Assembly (NCBI RefSeq): GCF_000772045.1 | Contig: NZ_CP009754.1 | Span: forward strand, 4,836,001-4,900,000 | From: Streptomyces sp. CCM_MD2014 | GTDB taxonomy: Bacteria > Actinomycetota > Actinomycetes > Streptomycetales > Streptomycetaceae | Reading direction: 5' to 3' | Length of the DNA stretch: 64,000 bases | Shown: positions 59,931 to 64,000 of the stretch, one piece after another | Numbering within the stretch: the stretch's first letter is position 1 | Layout of the letters: every line of letters begins with the position of its first letter | Translations under genes and position numbers: made by a program | Notes under the pieces: generated by a model | The model's input: only the letters and a program-made list of their open reading frames with translations | What the model was told of the DNA's origin: nothing | Databases searched by the model: none

Positions 59931-60449
59931 ATGACCGCTCGGAAGACCCCGATGCTCGCCCTCGCCGCCGTCGCCCTCGGCCTGGCGCTCACCGCCTGCG
60001 GCAACGGCGGCGACGGCGGGGGCCCCTACGACGCCCTCGCCTCGGGTTCCCCCACCGCCACCGCGTCCCCCACGGCCGACGAGGAGACCACCACCGGCGG
60101 CACGTCCCCGGACGCTCCGAAGGCGGCGGACCCGGACGCTCCGAAGGCGGCGGACCCGGACGCTCCGAAGGCGTCGGACCCGGACCGGGCCAAGGGGGAG
60201 GGGGAGAAGTGCACGGACCGGCGGAACTACGCCGGTGACCCGAGGCCGAACGCCGAGATCAACTCGATCGGCGAGGAGACCGGCACCTGCCCCGAGCCGC
60301 AGTCCGGCGGCACGCCGTCCGGTACCCCGAAGCAGGACGGGGTGAAGTGCACGGACCAGGTGAACTACGCCGGCGACCCGAGGCCGAACGCCGAGATCAA
60401 CTCCATCGGCGAGGAGACCGGCACCTGCCCGCCGGTGCAGGACAAGTAG
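59931..60449 (+). CDS. Lipoprotein with duplicated 28-residue Cys motif
   Basis: 172 residues. Signal peptide with lipobox LTAC near residue 24. A disordered segment contains three DAPKA(A/S)DP repeats. Then a 28-residue unit occurs twice (codons 93-120 and 139-166): KCTDxxNYAGDPRPNAEINS with IGEETGTC after it. Each unit has two cysteines at its ends, suggesting a disulfide-closed loop. I do not recognise the domain. No catalytic residues are evident. The gene is convergent with otsA, 6 bases apart. RBS GGAGGAA precedes ATG 59931. Confidence 0.85.
   Translation: MTARKTPMLALAAVALGLALTACGNGGDGGGPYDALASGSPTATASPTADEETTTGGTSPDAPKAADPDAPKAADPDAPKASDPDRAKGEGEKCTDRRNYAGDPRPNAEINSIGEETGTCPEPQSGGTPSGTPKQDGVKCTDQVNYAGDPRPNAEINSIGEETGTCPPVQDK
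60111..60182 (+). repeat. 24-bp tandem repeat, three copies
   Basis: Units at 60111, 60135 and 60159 (GACGCTCCGAAGGCGGCGGA plus CCCG), the third with one change. They encode DAPKAADP linkers in the lipoprotein. Confidence 0.9.
60207..60428 (+). repeat. 84-bp direct repeat pair
   Basis: 60207-60290 and 60345-60428 are near-identical copies encoding the two Cys units of the lipoprotein. Few differences lie at silent or near-silent positions, pointing to recent duplication or homogenisation. Confidence 0.9.
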
Positions 60450-60455
60450 CCCGCG

Positions 60456-61844
60456 TCAGCCGCGCAGCGCCTCCAGTTGCTCCAGGAACCAGCGCGCCGG
60501 GGGCAGCGCGGTGCCGGCGGCCGCCAGCCGCTTCGAGCGTTCGGCCCGTTCCCCCGCCGGCAGGCCGAGCGCCGTGTGCAGGGCGTCCGCCGTCCCCACC
60601 ACGTCGTACGGGTTCACGACCACCGCGTCCCGGCCCAGCTCCTCGTACGCCCCCGCCTCCCGGGACAGCACCAGCGCGCACCCCGCGTCGGAGACGACCG
60701 GGACCTCCTTCGCGACCAGGTTCATGCCGTCCCGGACGGGGTTGACGAGCGCCACGTCCGCCAGCCGGTACGCCGCCAGCGACCGTGCGAAGTCGTCCTT
60801 CAGGTTCAGCACGACCGGCGTCCACCCCGGCGTGCCGAACTCCTCGTTGACCGCGTTCGCGAGCCGCTCCACCTCGGCCGTGTACTCCCGGTACACGGCG
60901 AGGTCCTGCCGCGAGGGGTAGGCGAAGGCGACGTGCACGACCCGCTCGCGCCACTCCGGCCGCCCGGCCAGCAGCTCCCGGTAGGCCAGCAGGCCCCGCA
61001 CGATGTTCTTGGACAGCTCGGTGCGGTCCACCCGCACGATCGTGCGGCGGCCCTCCCCGATCTGCTCCCGCAGCTCCGCCATCCGCTCCTCGACGTCGGC
61101 CTCGTGCGACCGCTTCCGCAGGAAGTCGCCGTCGGCGCCGAGCCCGTGCACGCCGATCTCCGTGCCGCCGAGCCCGCCGACCAGCGCGTCGCAGCAGGCG
61201 GTGAACGCGTCGGCCCAGCGCCGGGTGAGGAACCCGAGCCGGTCGGCGCCCAGCATCCCGCGCAGCACCTGCTCGGCGATGTCGTCCGGCAGCAGCCGGA
61301 AGTAGTCGACCGGGGCCCACGGCGTGTGCGAGAAGTGGCCGATCCTGAGGTCCGGGCGCAGCTCGCGCAGCATCCCCGGCACCAGCGTCAGGTGGTAGTC
61401 CTGCACGATCGCGACCGCGCCCTCGGCCGCCTCCTCGGCCAGCGCCTGGGCGAAGGCCCGGTTGTACGCCTCGTAGGACGCCCACTGCCGCCGGAACTCC
61501 GCGTCGAAGACCGGCTCCAGGGGTGTCTGGTACAGCATGTGGTGCACGAACCACAGCACGCTGTTGGCGATCCCGTTGTACGCGTCCGCGTGCACGTCGG
61601 CCGGTACGTCCAGCATCCGTACGCCGTCCTCGGCGACCCCGCGCCGCACCGCCTCGCGGTCGCCGTCGCCGAGCGCCGAGCACACCCACAGCGCGCCGGC
61701 GTCGGGCCCGATGGCCGACAGTCCCGAGACCAGTCCGCCACCGCCGCGTTTGGCGTGCAGCGACCCGTCCTCCCGCACCTCGTACGAGACGGGCCCCCGG
61801 TTGGAGGCGACCAGCACCTGAGCAGCACCGAAGCTTGAAGCCAT
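60456..61844 (-). CDS. otsA: Trehalose-6-phosphate synthase OtsA
   Basis: 462 residues, GT20 glycosyltransferase. Landmarks: VASNRGPVSYEV and GGGGLVSGL (UDP-sugar loop), WFVHHMLYQTPLEP, VQDYHLTLVPGML, IGHFSHTPWAPVDYF, RVDRTELSKNI and NPVRDGMNLVAKE with EAGAYEELG (nucleotide-binding motif). It transfers glucose from UDP- or GDP-glucose to glucose-6-P. Start at ATG 61844, with GAGG just upstream; a TTG three codons earlier extends the frame. It works with OtsB encoded 0.7 kb downstream in convergent orientation. Confidence 0.93.
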   Translation of the reverse strand: MASSFGAAQVLVASNRGPVSYEVREDGSLHAKRGGGGLVSGLSAIGPDAGALWVCSALGDGDREAVRRGVAEDGVRMLDVPADVHADAYNGIANSVLWFVHHMLYQTPLEPVFDAEFRRQWASYEAYNRAFAQALAEEAAEGAVAIVQDYHLTLVPGMLRELRPDLRIGHFSHTPWAPVDYFRLLPDDIAEQVLRGMLGADRLGFLTRRWADAFTACCDALVGGLGGTEIGVHGLGADGDFLRKRSHEADVEERMAELREQIGEGRRTIVRVDRTELSKNIVRGLLAYRELLAGRPEWRERVVHVAFAYPSRQDLAVYREYTAEVERLANAVNEEFGTPGWTPVVLNLKDDFARSLAAYRLADVALVNPVRDGMNLVAKEVPVVSDAGCALVLSREAGAYEELGRDAVVVNPYDVVGTADALHTALGLPAGERAERSKRLAAAGTALPPARWFLEQLEALRG

Positions 61845-61990
61845 ACGCCTCAACCTAGCCCGGCCCCTCCCGCCTCAAACGTTCCCCGGTGTCACCTCGG
61901 CGGCGATTCGGTCACACGACTTGTGCGGAAACTGTGAACAGGTCGAGGATGTGCGGTGCACATTTCAACTTCTTGGGGGGCGGGCGAACC

Positions 61991-62698
61991 ATGCCCATAC
62001 GCATACGTACGCGACACCCGCGCGCGGGCGGACTCACCGGCACGGCGGCCCTGATCGCGGCCTGCGCGCTGGCCCTGGCGGGCTGCGGCGACGGCGGCGA
62101 CGCGCGTACGAAGGCGGACGGGACGCCCGCGGCGGCCACCGCGACCGCCACCGCCACGCCGAGCAGCAGCCCGTCCCCCGAGACGTCCCCCAGCACGGAG
62201 ACGCCGACGCAGACTCCCACCCCGACCGCCGCCACGCTGTCGGACTTCACCGGCCGCACCATGCGGGCGGCCGTCCTCGCCGCCAAGGGGGCGCACGTCG
62301 AGTACACCGTGGTCCTCCAGGGCACCGGGCAGCGGGCCTCCTCCTGGGGTCTCGACGAGAAGGTCTGCGAGCAGAGCGGCGGCTTGGGCACCGTGACCTT
62401 CACCGTCCCCCGCGACGGCCGCGACTGCGCCGGGCGCCTGCTGCACACGCCGAAGCCGACCCCGAAGCCGTCGAAGACCCGGGCCGACGGCACCGGCGGC
62501 ACGAGCGGGGGCGGCGGAACAGGCGGCGGCACCGGCGTCTGCGAGCTGAAGAGCCCCGCCGGCAACTGCTACGCCGACGGCCAGTTCTGCGCCAAGAAGC
62601 ACCGGGGTCTGAGCACCCACGGCCGCGGCGGCGAGTACCTGACCTGCGAGCGGGACTCCGGCGGCCGGTGGCGCTGGTCGGACGGCGTCCCCGGCTGA
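61991..62698 (+). CDS. Secreted lipoprotein with Cys-rich C-terminus
   Basis: 235 residues. Signal peptide with lipobox LAGC near residue 31, then a Thr/Ser/Pro-rich linker. A middle PASTA-like or beta segment follows (DFTGRTMRAAVLAAKGAHVE), with a cysteine in WGLDEKVCEQSGG and another in PRDGRDCAGRL. The last 55 residues carry four cysteines (CELKSPAGNCYADGQFCAKK and LTCERDSGG) ending with WRWSDGVPG. This resembles secreted, disulfide-stabilised modules of unknown role. No family name can be given. It is divergent from otsA across a 146-base gap. Confidence 0.75.
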   Translation: MPIRIRTRHPRAGGLTGTAALIAACALALAGCGDGGDARTKADGTPAAATATATATPSSSPSPETSPSTETPTQTPTPTAATLSDFTGRTMRAAVLAAKGAHVEYTVVLQGTGQRASSWGLDEKVCEQSGGLGTVTFTVPRDGRDCAGRLLHTPKPTPKPSKTRADGTGGTSGGGGTGGGTGVCELKSPAGNCYADGQFCAKKHRGLSTHGRGGEYLTCERDSGGRWRWSDGVPG

Positions 62699-62707
62699 GG
62701 CAGGGGG

Positions 62708-63652
62708 TCAGGCCACCTTCCGGGCCGCGTACTCCGCGATCTCCGTCATCGGGGGCCGTTCCTCGGTGTCCACGGCGTAGGTGCGCGGCTCGAAGCCGTC
62801 GGCGCCCCGCTCGAACTGGGTGAGCGTCGGCCGGACCAGGTGGCCGCGGGCCAGCCGGAGCTGGGCGGTGCGGTAGATCGCGGCGGCCATCCGGCCCAGC
62901 GCCCGCCCGTCCTGGTGGCGGTGGACGCGGACCCCGACGTCGACCTGCGCGAGGGCGTCCAGACCCACCAGGTGCAGGGCGTCGACCAGCATCCCCAGCT
63001 CGACGCCGTAGCCGACCGGGAAGGGGAGCCGTTCCAGCAGGGAGCGGCGGGCCGCGTACTCGCCGCCCAGCGGCTGGACGAACCCGGCCAGCTGCGGCCA
63101 GTGCATGTTGAGCAGCGGGCGGGCCATCAGCTCCGTGACCCGGCCGCCCTGCCCCGGGGCAGCACCGAGCGGACGGTCGTACATGGCCTTGACCAGGTGC
63201 ACGTCCGGATCGGTCAGCAGCGGGCCCACGATCCCGGAGACGAAGTCGGCGGAGAACTCGCGCAGGTCGGCGTCGACGAAGCAGACGATGTCCCCGTGGG
63301 TGACGAGCAGCGACCGCCACAGCACCTCGCCCTTGCCGGGCAGGGCGGGGATGCGGGGGAGGATCGCGTCCCGGTGCACGACACGCGCGCCGGCCGCCGC
63401 GGCCACCTCGGCCGTGCGGTCGCTCGACCCGGAGTCCACGACCACGAGCTCGTCGACCAGCGGGACCCGCTGCACCAGCTCCCGCCGGATCACCGCGACG
63501 ATGTCGCCGACCGTCGCCTCCTCGTCCAGCGCGGGGAGCACCACGCTCACCGACTGCCCGGTGGCCTGCTTGGCGGACAGCAGTTGCCGGACGGTCCGGT
63601 CCCCGGCGGACCAGGAGCGCGCGCTCAGCCAGCGCTCGACTTCTTCCAGCAC
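62708..63652 (-). CDS. gpgS: Glucosyl-3-phosphoglycerate synthase-like GT-A glycosyltransferase (GpgS)
   Basis: 314 residues from GTG 63652. GT2/GT81 features: VVLPALDEEATVGDIVAVIR, VVDSGSSDRTAEVAAAAGAR, the metal-binding FVDADLREF and the acceptor region GYGVELGMLVDALHLVGLD. These fit actinobacterial glucosyl-3-phosphoglycerate synthases, which use UDP-glucose to make the precursor of glucosylglycerate and, in mycobacteria, methylglucose polysaccharides. Its neighbourhood with otsA/otsB suggests compatible-solute metabolism. Alternatively it may act in exopolymer synthesis; substrate is inferred. Confidence 0.85.
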   Translation of the reverse strand: MLEEVERWLSARSWSAGDRTVRQLLSAKQATGQSVSVVLPALDEEATVGDIVAVIRRELVQRVPLVDELVVVDSGSSDRTAEVAAAAGARVVHRDAILPRIPALPGKGEVLWRSLLVTHGDIVCFVDADLREFSADFVSGIVGPLLTDPDVHLVKAMYDRPLGAAPGQGGRVTELMARPLLNMHWPQLAGFVQPLGGEYAARRSLLERLPFPVGYGVELGMLVDALHLVGLDALAQVDVGVRVHRHQDGRALGRMAAAIYRTAQLRLARGHLVRPTLTQFERGADGFEPRTYAVDTEERPPMTEIAEYAARKVA

Positions 63653-63826
63653 GTCCGGTGGTCTCCTTCGTGATCCGTGGTGATGCGCAGTGATCCGTTG
63701 TGATCCATCTCGCGGTACGGACGACTATCTCAACGGTCCTGGCCTTCGGTTACAGTCTTGAACAACGCGTGGGACCCCCGCATGCCGGGGTCGCCGCGCG
63801 CACCAGCGAAGAACAACTTCATACCG
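63653..63826. other. Upstream part of the riboswitch-controlled promoter region
   Basis: Promoter region of the probable thrC. The block 63668-63708 contains three copies of GTGATCC in a loose array, of unknown meaning. A TACAGT (about 63752) could be a -10 element with a weak -35. Nothing else is evident. Confidence 0.45.
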
Positions 63827-63970
63827 CTCATCCAGAGGGGCAGAGGGATACGGCCCGATGAAGCCCCGGCAACCCTCCAGCCGGCTCTTGTCACACGGAC
63901 GTGGCGAGGCTCCCGGCTAGGGAAGGTGCCAAATCCGTCTCACGGCGAGATGCGTCGTGAGGAAGATGAG
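63827..63970 (+). ncRNA. SAM-I (S-box) riboswitch
   Basis: The S-box core is visible: AGAGGGGCAGAGGGA, GGCCCGATGAAGCCCCGGCA, then the P3/P4-type hairpin ending in GGTGCCAAATCC. The P1 stem pairs CTCATC (63827-63832) with GATGAG (63965-63970). The P1 right strand overlaps AGGAG (63969-63973) just before the start codon region, so binding of SAM could mask the ribosome binding site. A translational OFF switch is the likely mechanism, which is inferred. Confidence 0.9.
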
Positions 63971-63989
63971 GAGAAAGGGCCTCGCCTCC

Positions 63990-64000
63990 ATGGCTGTGCA
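63990..64000 (+). CDS. thrC: Start of a SAM-riboswitch-controlled gene, probably thrC (partial)
   Basis: Only ATG GCT GTG CA is present before the window ends (Met-Ala-Val-Gln/His). ATG 63990 is preferred because AAAGGG lies 10 bases upstream; an in-frame ATG 63966 sits inside the riboswitch. The gene could be threonine synthase by the remembered order in S. coelicolor (gpgS-like, then thrC) or another methionine/threonine branch enzyme. The sequence here cannot tell. Confidence 0.5.

Overview
The window reads as chromosomal DNA of a Streptomyces, in the region that in S. coelicolor runs (from memory of gene order, not checked by search) from msiK to thrC. Supporting signs are the very high G+C with G/C in third codon positions, many GTG starts, ATGA/GTGA coupled operons, a rare TTA codon in a regulator, a parS core, BldD- and DasR-type operators, and recognisable orthologues of msiK, hbpS-senS-senR, cdgB, nagK-nagA, otsA, otsB and gpgS.

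Layout. 1-2.7 kb: 3' part-missing msiK, tRNA-Thr(TGT), a strong terminator and a secreted tripeptidyl aminopeptidase. 2.8-31.4 kb: a contractile injection system (CIS) cluster. The structural operon lies on the minus strand (17.2 down to 2.8 kb) in the order sheath, tube, assembly protein, small protein, a 1285-residue disordered repeat protein, second tube-like protein, LysM protein, VgrG-like spike, gp25, baseplate J-like, tail protein and a zinc-ribbon membrane protein. Divergent from it are a coiled-coil candidate effector, a DUF4157 HExxH protein and two tandem membrane lectins. A minus-strand AAA+ ATPase plus tail-terminator pair follows, then two LuxR-type regulators, the larger carrying a TTA codon (probable bldA control). 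No tail fibre or PAAR gene is present, which fits the cytoplasmic Streptomyces type of CIS.

31.4-45 kb: accessory and housekeeping genes: an aminoglycoside-phosphotransferase-like kinase, MFS exporter, quinone-oxidoreductase-like and FAD enzymes, a pentapeptide protein, a membrane protein translationally coupled to a protein that looks like a double histone fold, a Ser/Thr kinase with a DUF4328-type membrane tail, a TetR/alcohol dehydrogenase divergon, a GNAT-Nudix fusion and an M1 peptidase lipoprotein. A parS core lies just upstream of the peptidase.

45.7-53 kb: the haem/redox sensing set hbpS-senS-senR, terD, an ArfB-like release factor, GNAT, flavin reductase and the diguanylate cyclase cdgB behind a BldD-like palindrome. 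54-57.3 kb: aminosugar catabolism (PfkB kinase, nagA, nagK) facing a sugar-binding lipoprotein across two DasR-like sites. 58.6-64 kb: DUF3263 protein, trehalose genes otsB and otsA, two lipoproteins, gpgS, and a SAM-I riboswitch ahead of the first codons of a probable threonine synthase.

The most interesting items are the histone-doublet candidate (37.3-38.1 kb) and the about 20 V-Q-R motifs in the CIS disordered protein, which resemble motifs at the N-termini of both candidate CIS cargoes.
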